DNA of 64,000 bases from contig CANMWK010000016.1 of NCBI GenBank assembly GCA_947501615.1, forward strand, positions 61,466-125,465, in the 5' to 3' direction. Position numbers and translations under genes: made by a program. The stretch's first letter is position 1. Every line of letters begins with the position of its first letter. Below are positions 50,001 through 59,900 of the stretch, one piece after another. This stretch comes from an uncultured Tenacibaculum sp. (lineage in GTDB: Bacteria; Bacteroidota; Bacteroidia; Flavobacteriales; Flavobacteriaceae). The notes under the pieces are model-generated. The model searched no databases. It had not been told where the DNA came from and was given only the letters and a program-made list of their open reading frames with translations.

Positions 50001-50908
50001 AAATGTTAAATTCTGTTGATGATTTTACACACTTAAGTGGTGTTTGGACTACTGATAAAGAGTTAAATGCTTTAGTTGTAGAGTTAATTCATAACTATAA
50101 AATTAAAGTTAATGATTTACAAGGGGTTCTTCGTCGTGAAAAGTTTACAATTTCTGTAGGAGATGAATTACCAGCTGGAATTTTAAAATTAGCTAAGATT
50201 TATATCGCTAAGAAACGTAAATTAAAAGTTGGAGATAAGATGGCAGGTCGTCACGGTAACAAAGGTATTGTTGCTCGTATTGTACGTCAAGAAGATATGC
50301 CTTTCTTAGAAGACGGAACACCTGTAGATATTGTATTAAATCCACTAGGGGTACCATCACGTATGAATATTGGTCAGATTTATGAAACTGTTCTTGGATG
50401 GGCAGGTCAAAAATTAGGTCAGAAATATGCAACACCTATTTTTGATGGAGCTTCTTTAGATGAAATCAATAAATTAACTGATGAAGCTGGAATTCCAAGA
50501 TTTGGTCATACATACTTGTATGATGGTGGAACTGGACAGCGTTTCGATCAACCAGCAACAGTTGGGGTAATTTATATGATTAAGTTAGGACACATGATTG
50601 AAGATAAGATGCACGCTCGTTCTATAGGACCATATTCATTAATTACGCAGCAGCCATTAGGAGGTAAAGCTCAATTTGGAGGTCAGCGTTTTGGAGAGAT
50701 GGAGGTATGGGCTCTAGAAGCATATGGAGCATCAAGTATCTTACGTGAAATCTTAACTGTAAAGTCTGATGATGTATTAGGTAGAGCTAAAGCTTACGAA
50801 AGTATAGTAAAAGGTGAAGCAATGCCAGAACCTGGATTACCAGAATCATTTAACGTATTAATGCACGAACTTAAAGGTTTAGGTTTAGACGTTAAGTTAG
50901 AAGAGTAA
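47099..50908 (+). CDS. rpoB: DNA-directed RNA polymerase subunit beta
   Basis: The 1269-residue beta subunit, half of the catalytic pincer. The start is a TTG ([12 protein letters not shown] read as Met), because no in-frame ATG exists upstream and the protein matches family N-termini from ERINFASSR onward. Recognisable segments: [19 protein letters not shown], the rifampicin region [33 protein letters not shown] with sensitive-type residues, and [15 protein letters not shown] 240-bp leader with hairpins separates it from rplL. Confidence 0.98.
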   Translation: [1269 protein letters not shown]

Positions 50909-50919
50909 AAAAAGATAAT

Positions 50920-50943
50920 CAAGATTGCTGAAAGGCAATCTTG
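50920..50943 (+). promoter_or_regulatory. hairpin between rpoB and rpoC
   Basis: CAAGATTGC and GCAATCTTG form a perfect 9-bp stem around TGAAAG, 11 bp past the rpoB stop. No T-run follows. It may tune or protect the rpoC message. Confidence 0.6.
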
Positions 50944-51005
50944 GTTTCAGTGTTTATATAATTTATAATTTAAGCAGTATAGCTTAAAGCATTTTGCAAA
51001 CTATT

Positions 51006-54000
51006 ATGGCAAGAAAGAACGAAAAATACACTGTTAAGAAATTTAACAAAATTTCAATTGGTTTAGCATCTCCTGAATCTATTTTAGAAGCATCAAAAGG
51101 AGAAGTGTTAAAACCAGAAACAATAAATTACCGTACGCACAAACCTGAAAGAGATGGACTTTTCTGTGAAAGAATTTTTGGTCCTGTAAAAGATTATGAG
51201 TGTGCTTGTGGTAAGTATAAAAGAATCCGATATAAAGGAATCGTTTGTGATCGATGTGGAGTAGAAGTAACTGAAAAGAAAGTTCGTAGAGATAGAGTAG
51301 GTCACATTAACTTAGTTGTACCAGTAGCTCACATTTGGTACTTCAGATCATTACCTAACAAGATGGGATATTTATTAGGATTACCATCTAAAAAGTTAGA
51401 TATGATTATCTATTATGAGCGTTATGTAGTGATACAGCCAGGTATTGCTAAAAATGCTGAAGGTGAGCCATTACAAAAATTAGACTTCTTAACTGAAGAA
51501 GAATACTTAGATATTGCTGATTCTTTACCACAAGATAACCAATATTTAGAAGATTCAGATCCAAATAAGTTTATCGCTAAGATGGGAGCTGAGTGTTTAA
51601 TTGAACTTTTAGCTCGTATCGATTTAGATGAGTTATCTTATCAATTAAGACATAAAGCAAATACAGAAACTTCTAAACAACGTAAAAATGAAGCATTAAA
51701 GCGTCTAAATGTTGTTGAAGCTTTTAGAGAATCTCAAAAAAATAGAGAAAATAAACCAGAATGGATGATAATGAAAGTAGTTCCGGTTATTCCACCAGAA
51801 TTACGTCCATTAGTTCCATTAGATGGAGGTCGTTTCGCTACTTCAGACTTAAATGATCTTTATCGTCGTGTAATTATCCGTAACAATCGTTTAAAGAGAT
51901 TAATGGAGATTAAAGCTCCTGAAGTAATCTTACGTAATGAGAAACGTATGTTACAAGAGTCTGTAGATTCATTATTCGATAATACACGTAAATCTTCTGC
52001 AGTAAAAACAGAATCTAACAGACCTTTAAAATCGTTATCAGATTCATTAAAAGGTAAACAAGGACGTTTCCGTCAGAACTTATTAGGAAAGCGTGTTGAT
52101 TATTCTGCACGTTCTGTAATTGTTGTTGGACCAGAATTAAAATTATACGAATGTGGATTGCCTAAAGATATGGCAGCTGAATTATACAAGCCTTTCGTAA
52201 TTCGTAAGTTAATCGAAAGAGGTATCGTTAAGACAGTTAAATCTGCAAAGAAAATTATAGACAGAAAAGAGCCTGTCGTTTGGGATATTCTTGAAAACGT
52301 AATTAAAGGTCACCCAGTTTTATTAAACCGTGCCCCTACATTACACCGTTTAGGTATTCAAGCTTTCCAGCCTAAATTAATAGAAGGAAAAGCTATTCGT
52401 TTACATCCATTAGCTTGTTCTGCATTTAATGCAGATTTCGATGGAGATCAAATGGCGGTTCACTTACCGTTAGGACCAGAAGCTATTTTAGAGGCTCAAT
52501 TATTGATGTTAGGATCTCACAATATTTTAAACCCTGCAAATGGTGCACCAATTACTGTACCATCTCAGGATATGGTATTAGGTCTTTACTATATGACTAA
52601 GGAGCGTAAATCTACACAAGAAGTGCCAATTAAAGGAGAAGGTTTGACATTCTATTCATCTGAAGAAGTAATTATAGCTTTAAATGAAGGGAAAGTTGAT
52701 TTAAATGCTGGTATAAAGGTACGTACGCAAGATATTGATGAAGGTAATTCTGTTATTAAAATTATTGAAACTACAGTTGGTAGAGTATTATTCAACGAAG
52801 TAGTACCAAAAGAAGCAGGATATATCAATGAGGTATTAACTAAGAAATCATTAAGAGGTGTTATTAGTAGAATTTTAAAAGTTACTGATATTCCTGCTGT
52901 TGGAAATTTCTTAGATGAAATAAAAAACATGGGATATAAATATGCCTTTGAAGGTGGTTTATCATTCTCATTAGGGGATATTATTATTCCTGAAGAAAAG
53001 CATGCAATGATTGCTGAAGCCAATAAAGAGGTGGATGGAATTGTGATGAATTATAACATGGGTATGTTAACTCAAAAAGAACGTTATAATCAGGTAATTG
53101 ATATTTGGGGTAGAACCAATAATCAATTAACAGAATTATCTATGAAACGTTTACGAGAAGATCAGCAAGGATTTAACTCTGTATTTATGATGTTAGATTC
53201 TGGAGCTCGTGGTTCTAAAGAGCAGATTCGTCAGTTAACAGGTATGCGTGGATTAATGGCAAAACCTAAAAAATCTACTGCAGGAGGTGGAGAGATTATT
53301 GAAAACCCAATTCTTTCTAACTTTAAGGAGGGGCTTTCAATCTTAGAATATTTTATCTCTACGCATGGTGCACGTAAAGGATTAGCCGATACCGCTTTAA
53401 AAACTGCCGATGCAGGATACTTAACTCGTCGTTTAGTAGATGTTTCTCAAGATGTGATAGTAAATGAAGAAGATTGTGGTACATTAAGAGGTTTAGAAAT
53501 TACTCCATTAAAGAAAAATGATGATATTGTAGAGTCTTTAGCGGATAGAATTGAAGGTAGAGTTTCATTACACGATGTATATCACCCAACTACAGATGAA
53601 GTTTTAGTTAGTGCAGGTCAATTAATTACTTTTAAACTAGCATCAACAATTCAAGAATCAGGTATAGATAGAGTTGAAGTACGTTCACCATTAACATGTG
53701 AATCTAAGAGAGGAATTTGCGCGCAGTGTTATGGAAAGAGTTTATCTACTGCTAAGAAAGTTCAATTAGGAGAAGCTGTTGGTGTAATTGCGGCTCAATC
53801 AATTGGAGAGCCAGGTACACAGTTAACATTACGTACATTCCACGTTGGAGGGGTTGCAGGAAATATTTCTGAGGATAATAAGCTAATTGCTAAGTTTGAA
53901 GGAAATGTAAAAGTAGAGGATTTGCGTACTGTTAAAGGTAAAGATAACGCTGGAGAAGAAATTGAAATCGTTATTTCTCGTACCGCTGAAATTAAAATTG

Positions 54001-55277
54001 TAGACAAGAAAACAGGAATAACATTAAGTACAAATAATATTCCTTACGGTTCTACAGTATTCGATGCTAACAGAAAAACGATTAGTAAAGGAGATGTAAT
54101 CTGTCAATGGGATCCATTTAATGGTATTATAGTTTCAGAATTTGGAGGTAAAGTTAAGTTCGATAATTTACAACAAGGTATTAACTACGCTGTAGAAGTT
54201 GATGAACAAACAGGTTTCCAAGAAAAAGTAATTACAGATTCTAAGAACAAGAAAATTATTCCTTCATTAATTGTAGAAGATGAAGATGGTAATGCATTAC
54301 GTTCGTACAGTTTACCAGTTGGAGCTCATTTAATGGTTGAAGATGGAGATGCAGTTGAATCTGGAAAAACATTAGTAAAAATTCCACGTAAATCTGGTAA
54401 GGCTGGAGATATTACAGGAGGTCTTCCTCGTGTAACAGAATTATTTGAAGCACGTAATCCTTCTAACCCAGCAGTTGTTGCTGAAATTGATGGTGTGGTT
54501 TCTTTTGGTAAAATAAAACGTGGAAATAGAGAAATTATAGTTGAATCTAAAACAGGTGAGATAAAGAAATATTTAGTAAAATTATCGAATCAAATTTTAG
54601 TTCAAGAAAATGATTTCATTAAAGCAGGTATGCCTCTTTCTGATGGTGCTACAACTCCAGCAGATATTTTAAGAATTAAAGGACCTTCAGCTGTTCAAGA
54701 ATATTTAGTAAACGAAATTCAAGAAGTATATCGTTTACAGGGAGTGAAAATTAATGATAAGCATTTTGAAGTTGTAGTACGTCAAATGATGCGTAAAGTT
54801 AAAATTATTGATTCTGGAGATACCTTATTCCTAGAGAATCAACTAATTCATAAAAATGATTTTATCGAAGAAAATGATAAAATTTATGGAATGAAAGTTG
54901 TTGAAAACGGAGGGGATTCTGACAATTTAAAGGCGGGTCAATTAATTTCTGCTCGTGAACTAAGAGACGAAAATTCCATTTTACGTAGAAATGATAAAAA
55001 CTTAGTAGAAGCTAGAGATGCTCAGCCTGCAACTGCAGAACAAGTATTACAAGGTATTACGAGAGCTTCTTTACAAACGAAGTCGTTTATTTCTGCAGCA
55101 TCTTTCCAGGAAACTACTAAAGTATTAAACGAAGCTGCTGTTAGTGGTAAGATAGATAGTTTAGAAGGATTGAAAGAAAATGTAATTGTAGGTAAACGTA
55201 TACCAGCAGGTACTGGTTTAAGACAGTACGAACAAATTATAGTTGGACCTAAAGATGAGATTCAACAAAGTTTATAA
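51006..55277 (+). CDS. rpoC: DNA-directed RNA polymerase subunit beta'
   Basis: The 1423-residue beta' subunit. It has the N-terminal zinc ribbon (ECACGKYKRIRYKGIVCDRCGVEV), the catalytic Mg-binding motif NADFDGDQM, the bridge helix/trigger-loop region and the second zinc site (CESKRGICAQCYG). The ATG at 51006 gives the usual MARKNEKYTVKK start; a TTG four codons upstream is less likely. A strong terminator follows, then the DUF3467 gene. Confidence 0.98.
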   Translation: MARKNEKYTVKKFNKISIGLASPESILEASKGEVLKPETINYRTHKPERDGLFCERIFGPVKDYECACGKYKRIRYKGIVCDRCGVEVTEKKVRRDRVGHINLVVPVAHIWYFRSLPNKMGYLLGLPSKKLDMIIYYERYVVIQPGIAKNAEGEPLQKLDFLTEEEYLDIADSLPQDNQYLEDSDPNKFIAKMGAECLIELLARIDLDELSYQLRHKANTETSKQRKNEALKRLNVVEAFRESQKNRENKPEWMIMKVVPVIPPELRPLVPLDGGRFATSDLNDLYRRVIIRNNRLKRLMEIKAPEVILRNEKRMLQESVDSLFDNTRKSSAVKTESNRPLKSLSDSLKGKQGRFRQNLLGKRVDYSARSVIVVGPELKLYECGLPKDMAAELYKPFVIRKLIERGIVKTVKSAKKIIDRKEPVVWDILENVIKGHPVLLNRAPTLHRLGIQAFQPKLIEGKAIRLHPLACSAFNADFDGDQMAVHLPLGPEAILEAQLLMLGSHNILNPANGAPITVPSQDMVLGLYYMTKERKSTQEVPIKGEGLTFYSSEEVIIALNEGKVDLNAGIKVRTQDIDEGNSVIKIIETTVGRVLFNEVVPKEAGYINEVLTKKSLRGVISRILKVTDIPAVGNFLDEIKNMGYKYAFEGGLSFSLGDIIIPEEKHAMIAEANKEVDGIVMNYNMGMLTQKERYNQVIDIWGRTNNQLTELSMKRLREDQQGFNSVFMMLDSGARGSKEQIRQLTGMRGLMAKPKKSTAGGGEIIENPILSNFKEGLSILEYFISTHGARKGLADTALKTADAGYLTRRLVDVSQDVIVNEEDCGTLRGLEITPLKKNDDIVESLADRIEGRVSLHDVYHPTTDEVLVSAGQLITFKLASTIQESGIDRVEVRSPLTCESKRGICAQCYGKSLSTAKKVQLGEAVGVIAAQSIGEPGTQLTLRTFHVGGVAGNISEDNKLIAKFEGNVKVEDLRTVKGKDNAGEEIEIVISRTAEIKIVDKKTGITLSTNNIPYGSTVFDANRKTISKGDVICQWDPFNGIIVSEFGGKVKFDNLQQGINYAVEVDEQTGFQEKVITDSKNKKIIPSLIVEDEDGNALRSYSLPVGAHLMVEDGDAVESGKTLVKIPRKSGKAGDITGGLPRVTELFEARNPSNPAVVAEIDGVVSFGKIKRGNREIIVESKTGEIKKYLVKLSNQILVQENDFIKAGMPLSDGATTPADILRIKGPSAVQEYLVNEIQEVYRLQGVKINDKHFEVVVRQMMRKVKIIDSGDTLFLENQLIHKNDFIEENDKIYGMKVVENGGDSDNLKAGQLISARELRDENSILRRNDKNLVEARDAQPATAEQVLQGITRASLQTKSFISAASFQETTKVLNEAAVSGKIDSLEGLKENVIVGKRIPAGTGLRQYEQIIVGPKDEIQQSL

Positions 55278-55283
55278 AATACT

Positions 55284-55315
55284 AAGACCTCTTAATTTTT
55301 AAGAGGTCTTTTTTT
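55284..55315 (+). terminator. rpoC terminator
   Basis: AAGACCTCTTAA and TTAAGAGGTCTT form a perfect 12-bp stem around TTT, followed by five T. It probably ends the rplK-rpoC transcript. Confidence 0.85.
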
Positions 55316-55327
55316 GATTTTAATAAT

Positions 55328-55639
55328 ATGGAAGATAAAAATAAAGATCCGCAAATTAATATTGAACTAGATCAAGATATAGCTGAAGGAATATATAGTA
55401 ATTTAGCAATTATAAATCATTCAGTTTCAGAGTTTATTGTAGATTTTATCAATATAATGCCTGGTGTTCCTAAAGCAAAAGTAAAATCTAGAATTATATT
55501 AACACCGCAACATGCTAAACGGTTAAGCAAAGCGTTAGCAGATAATGTTCGAAAGTTCGAACAAACACATGGTGAAATAAAGGAATATGAACAACCTCCA
55601 ATTCCAATGAATTTTGGAGGAACTACAGGAGAAGCATAA
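55328..55639 (+). CDS. DUF3467 domain protein
   Basis: A 103-residue protein with the pattern YSNLAIINHSVSEFIVDFINIMPGVPKAKVKSRIILTPQHAKRL typical of DUF3467, conserved behind rpoC in many Bacteroidota as I recall. It is acidic at its N-terminus, has no signal peptide or membrane helix, and ends in a flexible Pro/Gly tail. Its function is unknown; the position suggests a link to transcription or ribosome genes. A terminator stands on each side. Confidence 0.88.
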   Translation: MEDKNKDPQINIELDQDIAEGIYSNLAIINHSVSEFIVDFINIMPGVPKAKVKSRIILTPQHAKRLSKALADNVRKFEQTHGEIKEYEQPPIPMNFGGTTGEA

Positions 55640-55667
55640 AAATCGAGATTTTTTCTCGATTTTTTTT
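55639..55667 (+). terminator. terminator after the DUF3467 gene
   Basis: AAAATCGAGA and TCTCGATTTT pair around TTTTT, followed by four more T. Confidence 0.85.
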
Positions 55668-55908
55668 ATTATAAAACCTAGGTGCTTAATCTTAACTTAT
55701 TTCATATTCTCAACAGATTTAAAAACGAATATTTAAATAGTTAGTTTTAGTTCATAAAAAAAACTATATTTGTTATAAGAATTTTACTTGTGTAGTATTT
55801 TTCTGAAATTTAACCAAACTACGACACTACTTTACTTTTTGTTTTATAAGTTTCACCACAAAATAGTTAATATATTTTATTAATTTATGTAAAAAAAATA
55901 GTAGATCA
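55668..55908 (+). other. AT-rich leader-like region, no intact gene
   Basis: No gene. The stretch TTTCACCACAAAATAG... ATGTAAAAAAAATAG resembles the stretch before the giant protein (CACCCCCGAAAAACTATG CAAAAAAAATAC at about 56681-56711). It may be the old leader of a deleted adhesin gene whose downstream PorP/SprF partner survives only as a fragment. Confidence 0.35.
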
Positions 55909-56448
55909 GTAAATCTATCTTATGGCGTAAAGATGATTGAAGAGGGTACGTTATCATTTGGATTAAAGTTAGGAGGTCGTAGTTTGAATGTGGATCCTCG
56001 TCGAGGAAATCCAGAGCGTCAATCGGATCAATTGTTAGGTGTTGTGGATCGATTGTTACCTACTATTGGAGCAGGGATTTATTACTATAAGCCCAAGTGG
56101 TATATAGGAGCTGCGGTTCCTAATATCTTACGTGCCGAACATTACGATGATACCGTTAATGGCGGCGATATTGCTACAGAACGTTTACACTTCTTTTTAA
56201 TAGGAGGTTATGTTTTTGATCTTAGTGAATCGGTTAAGTTTAAACCCGCAACTTTAGTTAAGGTCGTTAATGGAGCTCCGTTGTCTTTAGATCTATCAGC
56301 CAACTTTTTATTCAATGATAAGTTTACAGCAGGTCTAGCCTGGCGTTGGGATGATTCTATCAGTGCCTTATTAGGCTTTCGTTTTGCTAAGAACTTTCAT
56401 TTAGACTTTGCCTATGATTTTACCACATCGAATACAGTTAATAGTTGA
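55909..56448 (+). pseudogene. PorP/SprF family T9SS membrane protein, truncated remnant
   Basis: PorP/SprF proteins are outer-membrane partners of giant type IX secretion substrates and are usually about 300 residues with a signal peptide. Here homologous reading (VNLSYGVKMIEEGTLSFGLKLGG) begins without a start codon or signal, so the first 100 or more residues are missing. It runs to YDFTTSNTVNS and stops, cutting off the usual last strand. An internal ATG at 55933 would give 171 residues. The remaining strands look intact (GAGIYYYKPKWYIGAAVPNI; FTAGLAWRWDDSISALLGFRF), so decay is recent. It is probably non-functional. Confidence 0.72.
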
Positions 56449-56476
56449 AGTACCTTTACACAAGGTGCTTTTTTTT
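56448..56476 (+). terminator. terminator after the PorP/SprF fragment
   Basis: AAGTACCTT and AAGGTGCTT pair (one G-U) around TACAC, ending in a run of T. It begins at the stop codon. Confidence 0.75.
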
Positions 56477-56984
56477 GTTTGAGAGAAATTATGCTTTTTT
56501 TTGTTAAAAAGTTAACATATGTTAAAAAAAATACTATATTAGTACTGTTAATTATTGATACTTAGTTTTTAAGTATTGTTAGAAGCGAATCATCTTGAGG
56601 ATTTATTCTTAGCGATGAATGTTCATTAAAATGAGTTTAGAATTTATTATAAACTTATGTAGTAGTATAAATTTATTGTATCACCCCCGAAAAACTATGC
56701 AAAAAAAATACTTTAATCACACAAACTTTCAAATACGGTTTAAAACTATACTGTTTTTTCATGAGAATTAACATTTAGAAAAACCAAACCAAACCAAACT
56801 ATTTCTATTTTTTCTAGGTAAAAAACAAAACTTGTAAAACTTATACGATAAGTTATGCACAGTTTTTATGGTTTTTTACGTAACTAAAAACAAATACAAC
56901 AATAAACCCTACAATTGTAACACTTTGCCGAGCCGAAACAAAAGTAGGGAGTGAATATAACAATCAATTAATACACTGATCATT
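56477..56984 (+). other. long leader region before the giant secreted protein
   Basis: There are 508 bp without a clear gene. A 14-bp palindrome TTAACATATGTTAA lies at 56512-56525. A short open frame of 24 codons (56697-56771; MQKKYFNHTNFQIRFKTILF) looks like the beginning of a T9SS-type N-terminus that stops early; it may be a leader peptide or a relic. The run ACCAAACCAAACCAAAC lies at about 56790. No TAnnTTTG promoter was identified with confidence. Confidence 0.4.
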
Positions 56985-59900
56985 ATGGTTAGATATTTTC
57001 AATCGTTTTTTTCAAGTATGAAAAACCTTGAGAAAAAAGTTTTTTATATACGGATTTTAAAGTTTTTGAAAGAACTTAAAGCTTACAAAGTTAATGAATA
57101 TAAAGGTTCTTCTGAAGGAAATCAAACTAAAATTTTAAAACAAAGATTTAATTTAATTAGGTATATAAATCATAATATATTCCATAAAACATTTTATAAG
57201 GGGTGTTTGATTTTATTAATGTTCCTCCTTTTAGGAGGATTGAATAACCTTCATGCACAATTAGTTCAGTTTGGGAGTTGTAATCAAGGATATACTGCAA
57301 GCGGACAATATAAAATATCTTATTTTATATCTATAACTAATGATACAGCTATACCAATATCTGGAATTCAAATTGTTAATGATTTAGAGTCGATGACAGG
57401 TGATGGAGGAGTGACAGGTATTTCAGATATATTTATGTTCATGACTCCTGCAGGAGATTATGATGGAACAGATTTGAATTTAACAGAGTTTAATGCAGCA
57501 GATCCTGATCCTGGAGCACAAAATATTATGAATGCAACATCGGTAGCTAATGATATATTACAACCAGGAGAAGTTATATTTTTTGGGTATTGTGTAGAAG
57601 TCAACCCAGCAATAGCAGGAGGAGCAGGAGCAGGAGCAGGTAGTGGAGTATTATTAACAAATACACTTAACGTAACATCATCAGCAGGTGTTGTAACATC
57701 ACAGTCACAACTTAACGATTTTCATACTACTGAGACTACGGTTGCAGCGAGTTTAATAATTCCTGTTACTTCACCACCTTTAAATACAGATGCAACTTTT
57801 AATTTTACTAATACTGTAATTGTTACTAATGATGGTACTGCAACTGCTACAGATGTACAGTTTTTTTTACCAATGACAGCTTTTGTAACGGCAGGAATGA
57901 CTGTAAACACGGTAAATGTGGTTAAGACTAGTGCTGGGGCTGCAGGAGCTACAGCAAATACTAGCTATGATGGAACTACAGGTAATACAGGGGTTTTAAC
58001 ATCTGGTTCTTCATTGTTAGCAGGTGAATCAGCTACTTTTGAAATTACATATGATCTTTCAGCGTCAACAAGTTTAGTTGAAGAGGACTTTTCAGTAGCT
58101 TTTGGAAGTCAAACTCAAGGGCCAGCAGATTGGTTTACAGAGGATCCAAATGTTAATACTTATGTTATATGGACAGACAGCGAAGGAGGTCATTTAGATA
58201 CATATTATAATGTTCCTAATCCAACTTCCGAAGGACAATGTACTTGTCCTGTTTTGAATATGAGTTTTCCGCCTGCTACTATAGCAATAGATATAGAAAA
58301 AACAACAGTATCAGATTTACCTTCTTCAAGCGGTAATCCAAATACCAGAGACATAACCTATCAATTAGTACAAACCAATTTAGCAACTTCTTCTATTGAA
58401 TTATCAAACTTAAGGCTTCAAGATGATTTAGGTGCTATTTGTGGTGATTCTAATGTGGTCAATATTATTTCTAGCCCAACAATATCTAGTTCTACAGCGA
58501 CAACAGATCCAAATTTGAATTTATCGTATACGGGTTTAGGAGCGAATATAGATATTTATGACGGTACTTCAGGTCTTTTAGAACCAGGTCAAGAAATAAC
58601 TGTATTAATTACAGTAGAAACGTTAACACCTTGTTCAGGAACCAATAGAGCTACCTTTGCAGGTCAAGATCCTTTTGGTAATATATTACCAATAGAAAAT
58701 GATGGAGCTACAGTTGTCAGTCCAGTAGATTCTGACGGAGATGGGGTGGCTGATAGTGTGGATATATGTCCTGGAGGAAATGATAATGCGGATGCAGATT
58801 CAGACGGTATTCCAGATTTTTGTGATTTAGATGATGATAATGATGGTATTGCAGATGCGGTAGAATGTGCAGTTAACTTTATAGTTATTCGTCCATTTGA
58901 AGACTTAGGAGTTGCACCAAGTACACTAAATAATACAATTACTAATGTTGATATTAGTGCAAGATTAGGATTAGCACCAGGAAGTGTTTTGGTTACTGCT
59001 ACAGGTTTAAATAGACCTACAACAAATCCTAATTTATTTGTAGGGAATGATTTTGCAGGTACTCCTTCAACATTTACCATAACAGGTACAGCAGCTTCAA
59101 GAGTTCGAGCTAGACTAGAGCATGGCGGTGTAATTCAAACAGGAGGTACTACAGATGTTGTAGAGAGTTTAGATGGTACATTATATAATTTTACTACAAC
59201 CTTAACAGGAGATTTTTTAGATATCAGTAATCCATTACGATATGAGATTCAAAATATAACAGCTACAACTAGTAATAACGGGAGTAGATTTATTTGGGAA
59301 TCAACAAAATCAGGAGCAACAAGTTTTAGTTTTAGTTCAAATGATACAGGTAATGATAGTGCTATTTTCTTAGCAATTTCAGTTGATCCTGATACTGATG
59401 GAGATAGTATTGCTGATTGTTTAGATTTAGACAGTGATAACGACGGTATTTACGATGTAGTTGAGGCTAATGGGGCTGATGTAAATAATGATGGTATAGC
59501 TGATGGCATACCTAATACAATAACAGGTATTCCAAGTTCAGCAGGAACAGGTTTAACCGTTCCAAACACAGATGGCGCTGCTGATGGTGGTAATCCTTAC
59601 GATATAGATAGTGATAATGATGGTTGTTCGGATTCGAATGAATATTATGATGATAGTACCGCAGATGGTGGTGGTGGTCAGTATGGTAATGGTACCACAG
59701 ATCCAGCACCAGTAAACGCTAATGGTACAGTCATAGCAGCGAGTTATCCAGCAAGTGCGGCAGATACCGATAGCAATAGTACATCAGATTATATTGAGGG
59801 TACATCAGGTACCCCTTTACCAGATCCTGATGGTGATAATTTGGCAAATGCTTGTGATTTAGATGATGATAATGACGGTAATCCAGATACTACAGATAGC

